A stretch of DNA of 18,781 nt, from positions 1 to 18,781 of the forward strand of contig CAZVLE010000105.1 of the NCBI GenBank assembly GCA_964627855.1, in the 5' to 3' direction. The notes below the pieces were generated by a model, which worked only from the letters and a program-made list of their open reading frames with translations, was not told where the DNA came from and did no database searches. Positions within the stretch are counted from its first letter, which is position 1, and each line of letters opens with the position of its first letter. Both the position numbers and the translations under genes were made by a program. Origin of the DNA: CAZVLE01 sp964627855. GTDB taxonomy: Bacteria; Bacillota; Dethiobacteria; DTU022. This document shows, piece by piece, positions 1 to 8,218 of this stretch.

Positions 1-2
1 TA

Positions 3-89
3 GCCATTAACCGCGATGCTGCAGTAATGAGCTTAGATCAACACTTTGAATTTATTCCTGATCTCAAGCTTGAACCTACCCCGACATGA
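3..89 (+). CDS. C-terminal tail of a PIN-domain (VapC-like) protein, cut by window start
   Basis: An open frame enters the window at base 3 and stops at TGA 87-89, giving a 28-residue tail. It contains LDQHFEFIPDLKLE, which resembles the last strand and helix of PIN-domain ribonucleases, where the end commonly reads like 'L(T/D)xHFxxIPxLxx(E)'. PIN proteins are usually VapC toxins that cleave RNA with an acidic metal site; here the catalytic acidic residues would lie outside the window. The Asp of LDQHF could be the last conserved acidic position. This is a short match by eye, so other proteins are possible. The following gene is convergent (minus strand). Confidence 0.45.
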   Translation, partial: AINRDAAVMSLDQHFEFIPDLKLEPTPT

Positions 90-162
90 TTTATAATAAA
101 ACTGTGCAGGGATTCGAGGTAGATTTTTACCTTCCCGGAAAGCCGCATTTAGTTCAGCTTGC

Positions 163-2295
163 TTAAAGCTCTCTTTCCTCAGGTTCCCCTGTCAGTGGAT
201 TGATTACCAGTTCTTTGACCGGGTTTTGCGGTGCGGCCCAGTAGTCAAAGTTATTAAAGGCTTCAGTGTAGCTAAGGCCATCGATGAGGGCTCTGCCGTA
301 ATCTACAACCCTACCACCCTCATTAAGAACATAGATTGCCTTCTTACCCTGAGAGGCTGTGTTTAAACTGTCTCTGATGGCATTAAGCAGCCTGCGGTCC
401 GGGTTCGGTTTAAAAAGATCATTTATTGCCTGTTCATAATCAGCCCTGACAAGATCACCACCTGCATTTTCATAAAAGATGTATTTTGGAACAGCAGCAG
501 TGGTCGTTCCTGCCCGGTTTACGGTAACCGTATAAGTCTTTTCGGTTGTTCCGCCTGCTGTGGTAACTAAAATCGCAACAGGTGTTGACGTTCCTGCTGC
601 CCCGAGGATCACAGTTTTGGCAACACCGCTGGTTGCAGCAGCGCCCCCTATGGTAAGCGTAGCGTTCTCATCCGCCAGGGTAACGGTAATGCTGATGGAG
701 CTGACATCCTGGCCCACTGCTACAGTGTAAACGGTGGTGTTTGGAGCAAAGGATGGGTTCAGCAACCCTTCGCTTAAGGTCAGGTTAGAGAGATCTGCCC
801 GATTTTCCGGCCCGCGCTCCCTGACAAATGATCCTTTCCACAGTTGAACATCATGGGCGCCCGGGGGAAGCTGCTGGCGCGTCCAATTCTCGCCACCGTC
901 ACTGGTATGAAGGATGATTCCTTGTGGATTTTCTTCAGAATTGTAGCCTAGTACCCAAATGATATCGTTTGAATAGCAGAACACTCCTCCATAAGCGTAG
1001 GGATAATTAATGTTCATCTGGGTAATCTCTGCTTTTTCTTCATCCGGGGCTAATACGGCTCGATATACAGCGCCAGAATTAAAACTTGTATATTGTGCAA
1101 GCCACAGTGTGTTCTCATCAGGTGCGCACATGTCATCCAGATCGTTAGCCGCGAAACCATCGTGTACTATTCTAATATTTTTCCCGCCATCATCTGTCCT
1201 GAATAATATAGTCTCATACCATATGGCGAACCACACAATCTGCTCATTATAAGCTCTGACATTATGGCCCATGCGTGCAATGCCATCTGCATCCTTCAGC
1301 TCTTTAGCTTGCCAGGTTTTGCCGAAATCCGTAGAGAAGACAACCTGACCAGGGTTATCATCCTGATTACCTTCATCGGCAATCCATATACTATTGCCGA
1401 CTGCATCCATCCTGTTTACTTGATCCATGGTTATATCTCCCGTGCTGATCGAGATCCAGTTTTCGCCGCCATCAGTCGTCCGGTAAACATGACCATTGAT
1501 AGTAACAGCCCACGCTACCTGGTTTGACAGGGCCCTGACCTGTTTTACCTGATTGTCCATCTCTTTCTGAACAGACCAGTTTTCGCCGCCGTCATTGGTA
1601 TAAAGAATTTTACCTCTAATATCCCCCACGGCCGCCCATGCTGTCATGGCGTCGGCAGCGGATATGTCATTTCCGTCCATGCCTTGCCACTTTGCAGGGT
1701 CACCCTGCTCAGCCCAGGTTTCACCGCCGTCGTCAGTATAAAGAATGGCGGCGGTGCGAACATTTTCACCTGTCACCCGCCTCCCTATAACCCATCCGGT
1801 TAAACTTTTGGGGTTGTGTTCTGGCTCGTGTTGATACAGCTTCGCGGAATTGGTCACCTTGGAGCTGCCAATATCGCCACCAGCGACGAGAATCTTGCTG
1901 TCGTTAAGCTCCGTCGCCGAGTGAGATGGGCGGGTAACGCTCATCTTGGCCACGCCGGTTTCGGTCGGTCCGGCCTGAGTTGTCGGCTGCAAGGCGGGAG
2001 ATTGCGCGAAGGCATTGCCTGTCAATGCCAGCAGCAGCGCAAACAGGCACAGCATACTGAGCACACGCAATCCGGTCATTCGGGCCTTCCTGTAACTTTT
2101 TGTTCGATTCGCCTGCATCGCCCTGCCAGTAGAACGAGCGAGTGCGGTTAGTTCGGGGTTGCCTCTTGACCGGACATGCCGTAGGGCGCGCGGAATTGCA
2201 TGAGACAGTTGAGCCTTGCTCGGTTTTAGATTTTTATGGCTTCTGATTTGACCAGGGGTTGAGGGAGACAGCCTGTTTATGTTCACGGTTGACAT
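163..2295 (-). CDS. Exported mosaic beta-propeller protein: Kelch-like motif, Asp-box/YCF48-like repeats, cadherin-like sandwich
   Basis: This is a predicted secreted or surface protein of 710 residues; the function is unknown. A signal peptide is clear at residues 73-97 (MTGLRVLSMLCLFALLLAL, then A-F-A before Gln98). Residues 118-155 hold one Kelch-like unit (HSATELNDSKILVAGG, NSAKLY). Asp-box motifs of the S/T-x-D-x-G-x-T/N-W type follow near residues 187-194, 233-240, 273-280, 321-328 and 464-471, with a degenerate copy at 367-374. Residues 502-594 look like a cadherin-like beta-sandwich (LSNLTLSEG... YTVTVNRA). Residues 603-710 match nothing I recognise. Two starts compete. The upstream ATG (2295) has AAAGGAG about 12 nt away and adds 72 basic residues before the signal. 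The ATG at 2079 has AGGAAGG 6 nt away and gives an ordinary signal peptide, so it is the more likely start. Asp-box propellers occur in sialidases and in non-enzymatic scaffold proteins; no sialidase catalytic signature is visible. Confidence 0.75.
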   Translation of the reverse strand: MSTVNINRLSPSTPGQIRSHKNLKPSKAQLSHAIPRALRHVRSRGNPELTALARSTGRAMQANRTKSYRKARMTGLRVLSMLCLFALLLALTGNAFAQSPALQPTTQAGPTETGVAKMSVTRPSHSATELNDSKILVAGGDIGSSKVTNSAKLYQHEPEHNPKSLTGWVIGRRVTGENVRTAAILYTDDGGETWAEQGDPAKWQGMDGNDISAADAMTAWAAVGDIRGKILYTNDGGENWSVQKEMDNQVKQVRALSNQVAWAVTINGHVYRTTDGGENWISISTGDITMDQVNRMDAVGNSIWIADEGNQDDNPGQVVFSTDFGKTWQAKELKDADGIARMGHNVRAYNEQIVWFAIWYETILFRTDDGGKNIRIVHDGFAANDLDDMCAPDENTLWLAQYTSFNSGAVYRAVLAPDEEKAEITQMNINYPYAYGGVFCYSNDIIWVLGYNSEENPQGIILHTSDGGENWTRQQLPPGAHDVQLWKGSFVRERGPENRADLSNLTLSEGLLNPSFAPNTTVYTVAVGQDVSSISITVTLADENATLTIGGAAATSGVAKTVILGAAGTSTPVAILVTTAGGTTEKTYTVTVNRAGTTTAAVPKYIFYENAGGDLVRADYEQAINDLFKPNPDRRLLNAIRDSLNTASQGKKAIYVLNEGGRVVDYGRALIDGLSYTEAFNNFDYWAAPQNPVKELVINPLTGEPEEREL

Positions 2296-2881
2296 ATCGG
2301 GTTATTGCTCCTTTCTCCGGCTCTGGATTTTTTCTGGGGCTGTAATGCTATCCTATCATGATTTTGCTGCAAACCAAGCTAACCCGACCCATAAAAAGCA
2401 TCTTTTAGCCTGATTTAGCCTGGAAAGAAGCAAAAAGCTGAAATGTGTAAATTTTGAATAGTATATATTCAACATGTTTACTGAAAATCCTTTTTTAACT
2501 CTTATTTTCCGCAAAATAGTTCAGTTTCGTCCAACAGTTGAGATCTAGCACCTATGAGGGCTTGCCGCGGCAGTATTCTCAAGCAGCTGATCCTAAGGAA
2601 CGAGCACGCGCTGGCATACGCAGCACAACGAAATGAACCGCTGCTTTGTCAGCCTGGGCCGGGCATAAATTTTTTTAGCTTATTTACGCATATCGCTCTC
2701 TTTCCAGTCGGTTTTTCTTGCCGCTGAGAAGGCAAGCCTGCCGATCAGCTTTTTGAAAAACAAAGTGACGTGCGGCCTTGAGACCTTCGTAGAGGTATTT
2801 AGCAATGACCCGCCAGACAACAAGCCCAGCGGGGAATCTTTATCGAGGCACATAAGTAATAAGACTTATCTTAAGTTATTG
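2296..2881. other. Gene-poor stretch with a palindrome, a short tandem repeat and a decayed coding trace
   Basis: No credible complete gene is seen here. A perfect 7-bp inverted repeat TTGAATA / TATTCAA with a 5-nt spacer lies at 2454-2472, upstream of the minus-strand propeller gene. A 10-bp tandem repeat (TTTAGCCTGA, TTTAGCCTGG) lies at 2404-2423. On the minus strand an open frame at 2684-2839 encodes about 51 residues with protein-like composition (for example KYLYEGLKAARHFVF) but has no start codon or ribosome site. It looks like the remnant of a gene I cannot name. A regular promoter for the minus-strand gene was not obvious. Confidence 0.4.
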
Positions 2882-2932
2882 TTGACATGCTTAAAAGTAT
2901 AATACTATAATTGACTCAAATTACAGTCAATT
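2882..2932 (+). promoter_or_regulatory. Sigma-A-like promoter with an adjacent 8-bp inverted-repeat operator
   Basis: TTGACA at 2882-2887 and TATAAT at 2906-2911 are separated by 18 nt, a near-consensus housekeeping promoter. Overlapping the -10 box and reaching the start-site region is a perfect inverted repeat, AATTGACT (2909-2916), 8-nt spacer, AGTCAATT (2925-2932). That position suits a repressor operator. The promoter fires into the truncated symporter and then the epimerase gene, so it may be the promoter of the epimerase. The promoter and repeat are seen directly; the repressor role is inferred. Confidence 0.6.
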
Positions 2933-2954
2933 CTTCACTCCAAGCATCCAGGCC

Positions 2955-3302
2955 TTGTTATACTTTGGCCTTTTGGCTATCCCTATTTCGGGGCTTTATG
3001 TCTTTCCCAATGCTCTTGTCGGAGACATCGCCGATTACGACGAACTAAAAACAAATAAACGCCGTGAGGCCATGTACTACGCTGGTTTCGGTTTTATGGA
3101 AAAAGCAGCATGGGCAATATCTGCATTTATTGTTTCCATCGTGCTGCCCGTCTTTGGATTTACCGTAGATAATCCTTATGGCATCCGCCTTATTGGTCCG
3201 ATTGTGGGAGTTATCAGCGTGCTTGGTTTTATCGGTTTTCTTTCTTACCGGCTTCCTGATTCCATTAAGGGTAAGAGCCTGGAGCAGGTTGAAAGCAGTT
3301 AA
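2955..3302 (+). pseudogene. Truncated GPH-family (MelB-type) sugar symporter, C-terminal stub only
   Basis: The frame encodes only the last two to three transmembrane segments of a glycoside-pentoside-hexuronide:cation symporter. By hand it aligns without gaps to the C-terminus of the complete symporter at 4559-5878, with 45 of 102 positions identical. Shared blocks include PNA, D-I-x-DYDE and RREAMYY. Full family members are about 440-480 residues, so about three quarters of the gene is missing. The frame is open back to 2895, but the upstream residues do not look like the family. The TTG at 2955 has no good ribosome site. It lies just behind a promoter, suggesting a deletion that fused promoter DNA to the gene tail. 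The divergence from the intact copy argues against a recent duplication. Confidence 0.8.
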
Positions 3303-3344
3303 GCTTTCAGCGCTGTAAGGATATAATAGCTAACAGGAGGTTTC

Positions 3345-4217
3345 ATGATGATTGATATCATTGAAAACAAGTCGGTCAGAGCGGCGTTAAATCAAATTAA
3401 TGCTGAACTGGTCAGCCTAAAGAGTTGCCCTGATCAATTCGAGTATCTCTGGCAGGATGATGATAGTGACAATTCAGGTCATTCTCCATTACTCTTTCCA
3501 ATCGTGGGTAACCTGCCCGGTGATGCTTATCAACTGGACGGAGTAACCTACGAGATGGGTTTACACGGCATTGCAAATCTACTGCAATACAAGTTAGTTG
3601 AAATAAAACCGGACAGAATCACCTATAAAACCGGACAGAATGAGGATACTTTAAAGCATTATCCCTATATATTCAGCTTGAACATAGTTTATTTGCTCAG
3701 TGAGAGCACTCTTACAATCAGGTGGGAAATAATTAACCTGGATTCAAAGCCCATGTATTATTCTATTGGAGCCCATCCCTTTTTTAATTGTCCCTTTTTC
3801 CCAGGAGAAAATATGAGCGATTATCTGCTTACCTTTGAAAAAGCTGAAACAATTTATAGAAGGATAAAAGAAGGTGGCCTAATAACAGGAGAAACCGAGG
3901 AGTTTCTTAGAAATTCAAACGAAATGAGACTATCGCACAGTCTCTTTGAAAGGGATGCCATCATCCTGGAAGGCTTGCAATCCAAATGGGTAGAAATCAG
4001 TAGTCCCAGGCACGATAAATCAATACGAGTATATTTCGAAGGTTTTCCATATTTGGGGATCTGGTCTTTTGGTGATTCCCCCTTTGTTTGCATAGAGCCA
4101 TGGCAGGGGATCGACTCAGCAGTCAATGATCCCCAGGATTTTACATTAAAAGAAGGCCTGCTTAAATTAAAGCCCTCTGATAGCCGTACCTTCGAGTACA
4201 ATATAATCATTAGATAA
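3345..4217 (+). CDS. Aldose 1-epimerase (mutarotase) family protein
   Basis: This protein of 290 residues belongs to the galactose-mutarotase-like superfamily (LacX/YihR-type aldose 1-epimerases), which interconverts sugar anomers in the cytoplasm. Visible marks are SPLLFPIVGNL (47-57), the H-G pair at 74-75 where relatives read HGFAR, SIGAHPFFNCP (140-150) with His144, and CIEPWQGIDSA (249-259) with Glu251 at the usual catalytic-base position. The arginine of HGFAR is replaced (HGIAN), which may mean a substrate other than galactose or glucose. An AGGAGG site stands 4 nt before the first ATG and 7 nt before the second (3348), so either may be used. The gene sits between a symporter remnant and a complete symporter operon, in keeping with sugar uptake and catabolism. 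It is separated from the next gene by 341 nt and may have its own promoter at 2882-2911. Confidence 0.85.
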   Translation: MMIDIIENKSVRAALNQINAELVSLKSCPDQFEYLWQDDDSDNSGHSPLLFPIVGNLPGDAYQLDGVTYEMGLHGIANLLQYKLVEIKPDRITYKTGQNEDTLKHYPYIFSLNIVYLLSESTLTIRWEIINLDSKPMYYSIGAHPFFNCPFFPGENMSDYLLTFEKAETIYRRIKEGGLITGETEEFLRNSNEMRLSHSLFERDAIILEGLQSKWVEISSPRHDKSIRVYFEGFPYLGIWSFGDSPFVCIEPWQGIDSAVNDPQDFTLKEGLLKLKPSDSRTFEYNIIIR

Positions 4218-4433
4218 AATCCTATCATCGGCGACCTGGAAAAATCCGTTTGATTGCGAGAAGACACTAAAGGTTATTTTCGACTTTAAAAACTGGAATC
4301 TACTGGCTTATAGGCAAATAATCGGCATTTAATCGGGCCACTGAAAATATATCCATCACCAAGCAGGAAATCGCAAAAAAAGATAGAAATATAGCAAGAT
4401 TAAATTTGTTGTTGATATTTTTTTTATTTATCT

Positions 4434-4449
4434 TCGTAAACGTTTGCAA
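4434..4449. promoter_or_regulatory. LacI/CcpA-type operator-like palindrome
   Basis: The sequence TCGTAAACGTTTGCAA is centred on a perfect AAACGTTT (4438-4445). It fits the LacI-family operator pattern with a central CG, and matches the catabolite-responsive element consensus at 14 of 16 positions by eye. It lies about 110 nt before the GTG start of the symporter operon. It could bind CcpA or a local LacI-family repressor; no such regulator is encoded in the window. It is upstream of the better promoter candidate but overlaps the -35 of a weaker one. Confidence 0.45.
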
Positions 4450-4502
4450 TGTTGATTAACAGTGATTTTAAGAAGATGCCGCTTCAGGAACCATTATTTA
4501 GT

Positions 4503-4531
4503 TTTTCACTATCTTAAGTACCCTGAATAAT
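4503..4531 (+). promoter_or_regulatory. Weak candidate promoter of the sugar operon
   Basis: TTTTCA (4503-4508) and AATAAT (4526-4531) with a 17-nt spacer form a plausible but imperfect sigma-A promoter 27 nt before the GTG start. A weaker alternative is TTGCAA (4444-4449) followed by TTTTAA, which would place the operator-like palindrome on its -35 box. The remainder of the 4218-4558 gap shows an A/T-rich stretch and nothing coding. Confidence 0.3.
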
Positions 4532-4558
4532 GAATGGGGATAGAAGGAGCGGGTTAAC

Positions 4559-5878
4559 GTGGGAAAAACCCTGAGTCTGAAGCAAAAAATACTTTATGGG
4601 GCAGGTTCGTTTCCGGCAAACCTTGTTTTTACAACAGGAGGAGCCTGGTTACTCTATTTCTACGTGGGAGTGGAAGGTCAGGGCACCCAGTATATAACTC
4701 CCCTGGCATTTAGTTTATCGTTGGGGTTAATGAGAATAATCGACGGTATCACCGACCCCCTAGTCGGCAATTGGAGCGACAACCTCGACACACGCTGGGG
4801 ACGTCGTACACCGCTTATTGCTTTCGGGACTCCTTTTTTAGTGCTCTTTTTTATCCTTCTCTGGATGCCTCCAGTTGATGGATTAAGCACCCTTAATGTC
4901 ATCTACTTTTTTGTAATTTATAATGTGGTTTTTTTTACTTCCACACTGATCATGGTGCCATACCAGGCTCTTTTACCCGAACTTGCTTCGACCAGCACCG
5001 AAAGGGTAAGTTTGTCTGCTGCAATGGCTTATTTTGGCATAATCGGTGCGGTTTTTGCCAGTTTTGTGTCGGGAATAATCATTGATCGCTGGGGCTTTAT
5101 TGTTATGGGTGTGATTATTGGAATTCTGCTTTTAACTTACTACCTGCCGATTATCGGCATTCGTGAAAAACAATATACAAAAGCAAGTGGGGACAGGAAA
5201 AAAATCAAATTGCGCGAAGCTTTTTTGGTAACTTTTACCAACAAACCCTTTCTGCACTTTATCGGTGGGTTTGTTTTCTTCAAGATGGGTTTCGAGCTTG
5301 TTTTGGCTATTCTACCCTATATGGTTGTCTTGATGCTTAGGGAAAGTGAAGGAATGAGCGGGCCGGTAATTGGAGTCTGCCTGCTTGCTATGGCCTTGTC
5401 TATTCCCCTGGTTTCCCGTCTCTCCGCTTCCTGGGGCAAAAAGAAAGTTTTTATAATATCCCTGGTAGCTCTTTCATTATATTTCCCGTGGATGTATTTT
5501 ATCGGTTTTATACCCGGCATCAGTGGTCTGCACCAGGGCTTTATATTTGTTTTTATCCTGGGAATTTTCCTGTCTGCTTTATTTGTCCTTCCTAATGCTA
5601 TCCTGGCCGATATAGTAGATTACGATGAATCACGCACCGGCTGCCGCCGGGAAGCTATGTATTATGGTGTTCAGGGCGTTTTATATAAGGTTTCCACTGC
5701 TCTTTCCGCCCTGGTGATCAGTGCTCTATTTATTACTTTTGGTTATTCACAGGCGAATCCCCTGGGAGTTCGCTTGGCAGGTCCGACCGCTGCAATTTTT
5801 ATTTTCCTTGGGTTAATTTGCTTCCTGGGTTATTCCCTTGGGGACAACACCGGATCGGAAAGTGGTGCTGCTGATTAA
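4559..5878 (+). CDS. GPH-family (MelB-like) sugar:cation symporter, complete
   Basis: This is an inner-membrane transporter of 439 residues with about 12 hydrophobic segments, of the glycoside-pentoside-hexuronide:cation symporter family (MFS). The family signature is present: RIIDGITDPLVGNWSD (59-74), with Asp62 and Asp66 at the positions that bind the coupling cation in MelB, followed by TRWGRRTP (78-85). The C-terminal block PNAILADIVDYDE and CRREAMYY is also typical. The GTG start has AAGGAG 9 nt upstream. The stop overlaps the next start (TAATG), so the glycosidase is translationally coupled. Because that glycosidase has no signal peptide, the symporter probably imports the intact glycoside. 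Substrate and coupling ion cannot be read from the sequence. Confidence 0.9.
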   Translation: MGKTLSLKQKILYGAGSFPANLVFTTGGAWLLYFYVGVEGQGTQYITPLAFSLSLGLMRIIDGITDPLVGNWSDNLDTRWGRRTPLIAFGTPFLVLFFILLWMPPVDGLSTLNVIYFFVIYNVVFFTSTLIMVPYQALLPELASTSTERVSLSAAMAYFGIIGAVFASFVSGIIIDRWGFIVMGVIIGILLLTYYLPIIGIREKQYTKASGDRKKIKLREAFLVTFTNKPFLHFIGGFVFFKMGFELVLAILPYMVVLMLRESEGMSGPVIGVCLLAMALSIPLVSRLSASWGKKKVFIISLVALSLYFPWMYFIGFIPGISGLHQGFIFVFILGIFLSALFVLPNAILADIVDYDESRTGCRREAMYYGVQGVLYKVSTALSALVISALFITFGYSQANPLGVRLAGPTAAIFIFLGLICFLGYSLGDNTGSESGAAD

Positions 5879-8205
5879 TGGATAACCCCGTTTATAACTG
5901 GAACACCTACAGCGGGATTGGCTTCAACAGGCTGCTTAAGCTGCCTGAGTGCTGTGAACTGCGGTTTGCAGTGTTCTTGCCGGAATCAGGCCTTTACACT
6001 CCCCGCTTTTTCTTTACTGAAGCAGGAGATGTTGAAGCCGGGCAGGTAACTCGTGTAGTTAACCATGCCCCATATGGTGAATATATTCAGATAGAATTTG
6101 ATTTTCAGGGTTATCGCTTCGAAATAGCTGCTGCCTCTTCAAAGTGGGGAGACTTTGCCTGTCTGCTTAAACCACTCACTGAAAACAGAAATAACGTCAT
6201 CCTTCTCCTTGAAGTGGAAAGACTTTGGAAAAGCGGGGAACTTGTCCTTAAGGATGACGGGTTGATCTCTTTTCTTCTTGAAAAGGGCAAATGGGCTAAT
6301 ATTATGGCCGGAGCAATTATTGATCAAAACTATGGCTATGGCCTTTATGTTGATGAAACCGCTCTTAAAGAAGACCTTCAGAAAGGAAGCCTGAACAGGG
6401 TAGACGGTACTGGAATGATTGCGGTTCAGGCTTTCCGTGGCGGGGAAACAGTGGCTGTAGCGATTGCTGAAAGCGGAATGCCAGACCCCGACCGGGTTGA
6501 AGCGGTCTTGCAGGATGCCCGCAGAATATATTTGGCCAACCGGCCTAACTCTGGCGGCTTAATTGATGATTCTCTTGAAACGTTGAATACAATAGTAAAT
6601 TCACAGGTGGCCTGGGATAATTGGCATGGTTATCTCTATACCCCGGTAACTCGCCGGTGGAATGATTTCTACCAGCTACGACTTGGCCTTGATCCACAGG
6701 CCGAAGGTCCGGTCTTTGGTTTATGGGACAGCCTTTTTGCTGCGTTGATGCATGCCGGCCACTGCCGGGAGGCCGCCGAGGGAAACCTGAGACTTTTGTT
6801 TGACGAAAATGTATTAACTGAATGCGGATATCCTCCTAATTATGTAGCCTCACCGATTAAATCGGGCGATCGCTCTCAACCGCCACTCGCAGGCCTGGTA
6901 GCCTGGAAAGTATATCAAAAGCAGGGTAATAAAACTCTCCTGGAGGATCTTTTCCCACACTTGCTCCGCTGGAACTACTGGTGGTTGCAGGCCCGCGATG
7001 GTAATGGTGACGGCCTGCTGGAATGGGGTTCTGATGATAACGTAGCAATGCCGGGCAATGACGCCGGAACTCTTTTTGGTGCTAAATGTGAATCGGGGAT
7101 GGACAATTCACCGTTATTTGACGATGCTGTATTTGACGAAGAGAAAAAGGTTATGAATTTAAACAGTATTGGGTTGAGCAGCCTTTATGCTACCGATTGT
7201 CTCTACCTGTCTCGTATTGCAGGCGAACTGAATCAGCAGGTTGAGATGGATAAGCTGCTGCACAGATACGACAAGACAAAGGAAGCAATCGAGAACCTGC
7301 TATGGTCGGATCAGAATAGACTTTATCTTGACCGTTACTGGGATGGTCTCTTTTCAAAGCGCATCTCTCCGTGCTCTTTCTTTCCCCTTCTGGCCCGGAT
7401 ACCTGCCCAAGGCAAAGCTGAAGAGATTGTCCGGGAGCATCTTCTGGATGAAGAAGCATTCTGGGGTGAGTATGTGATCCCATCAATTAGTCGAAAAGAC
7501 CCGGCTTTTAATGATCAGCTTTACTGGCGAGGAAGGATCTGGCCTCCACTTAATTATCTGGTTTACCTTGGTTTGAAGGAGTACGGATTTGATGATATTG
7601 CCTGCAGACTGGCTTTAAAAACGTACCGTTTATTTATGAAAGAATGGACTTTAAATGGGCATTGTCATGAAAATTACCATGCCCTGACAGGGCTGGGATG
7701 TGATGTTCCCGGCAAAAAAGAAAACTTTGATCATGGAAGCATGGGCAATATCGGTTCAGATCCCTTCTATACCTGGGGAGCACTACTTCTTAAACCGGTT
7801 GTTGATGAGCTGATCGACACCGATCCTGATGGTGGTCTCTGCTTTGGCGGGGCCTTTTTCGAGCATGCAGTTTCTGTGGCGAAGGTTTATATTTGCGGTG
7901 ATTATTATTCAATCGATGCTAGCGTTGAGAAGCTTGAAGTTAATATGAATGGGAATCTCTTGTTGTCAGCGAAACCGGCTGTAATGATCCGCGGGTTTGC
8001 TATTAGTGGCAGTCAAATTGAATTTAGAATCAAAGGCAAGGGTTCGACCAACATCAATCTGCACACTATTTCTCCCTGCGAAGCAGCCCGGGTAATCTTC
8101 GACGGCCAAAAGATTGATCCTAAACCTGACCAGGGGGCAGGTGACCTTTCATTATTTTTGCAACTTGATGATACCTACAAAGAGTGCAGAGTGGGATTAA
8201 ATTGA
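5878..8205 (+). CDS. Cytoplasmic GH63-like (alpha/alpha)6-barrel glycosidase
   Basis: This 775-residue protein has the organisation of GH63/clan GH-G enzymes: a beta-rich N-terminal part (about 1-230), an (alpha/alpha)6 barrel (about 235-645), and a C-terminal beta part. Barrel marks are FGLWDSLFAALMHA (280-293), QPPLAGLVAWKVY (335-347), LEWGSDDN (381-388), ESGMDNSP (405-412), YWRGRIWPPLNYLVYLGL (549-566) and HENY (597-600). By comparison with E. coli YgjK and mannosylglycerate hydrolases, Asp409 would be the general acid and Glu598 the base of an inverting mechanism. Known relatives hydrolyse alpha-glucosides or mannosyl/glucosyl-glycerate. There is no signal peptide, which matches a role on substrate imported by the overlapping upstream symporter. 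GH37 or GH15-like assignment is a less likely alternative. The natural substrate is unknown. Confidence 0.8.
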   Translation: MDNPVYNWNTYSGIGFNRLLKLPECCELRFAVFLPESGLYTPRFFFTEAGDVEAGQVTRVVNHAPYGEYIQIEFDFQGYRFEIAAASSKWGDFACLLKPLTENRNNVILLLEVERLWKSGELVLKDDGLISFLLEKGKWANIMAGAIIDQNYGYGLYVDETALKEDLQKGSLNRVDGTGMIAVQAFRGGETVAVAIAESGMPDPDRVEAVLQDARRIYLANRPNSGGLIDDSLETLNTIVNSQVAWDNWHGYLYTPVTRRWNDFYQLRLGLDPQAEGPVFGLWDSLFAALMHAGHCREAAEGNLRLLFDENVLTECGYPPNYVASPIKSGDRSQPPLAGLVAWKVYQKQGNKTLLEDLFPHLLRWNYWWLQARDGNGDGLLEWGSDDNVAMPGNDAGTLFGAKCESGMDNSPLFDDAVFDEEKKVMNLNSIGLSSLYATDCLYLSRIAGELNQQVEMDKLLHRYDKTKEAIENLLWSDQNRLYLDRYWDGLFSKRISPCSFFPLLARIPAQGKAEEIVREHLLDEEAFWGEYVIPSISRKDPAFNDQLYWRGRIWPPLNYLVYLGLKEYGFDDIACRLALKTYRLFMKEWTLNGHCHENYHALTGLGCDVPGKKENFDHGSMGNIGSDPFYTWGALLLKPVVDELIDTDPDGGLCFGGAFFEHAVSVAKVYICGDYYSIDASVEKLEVNMNGNLLLSAKPAVMIRGFAISGSQIEFRIKGKGSTNINLHTISPCEAARVIFDGQKIDPKPDQGAGDLSLFLQLDDTYKECRVGLN

Positions 8206-8218
8206 GGGAGTGATTGTG

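Noticed and set aside
1010..2151. Plus-strand open frames within the propeller gene
   Set aside because: They lie antisense to a long gene with clear domains, have no ribosome sites and no recognisable protein features.
163..2295. Sialidase, because of the Asp-box repeats
   Set aside because: Asp boxes occur in many non-enzymatic propellers. No arginine-triad or RIP-type signature of sialidases was seen, and a Kelch-like unit and cadherin-like domain are attached.
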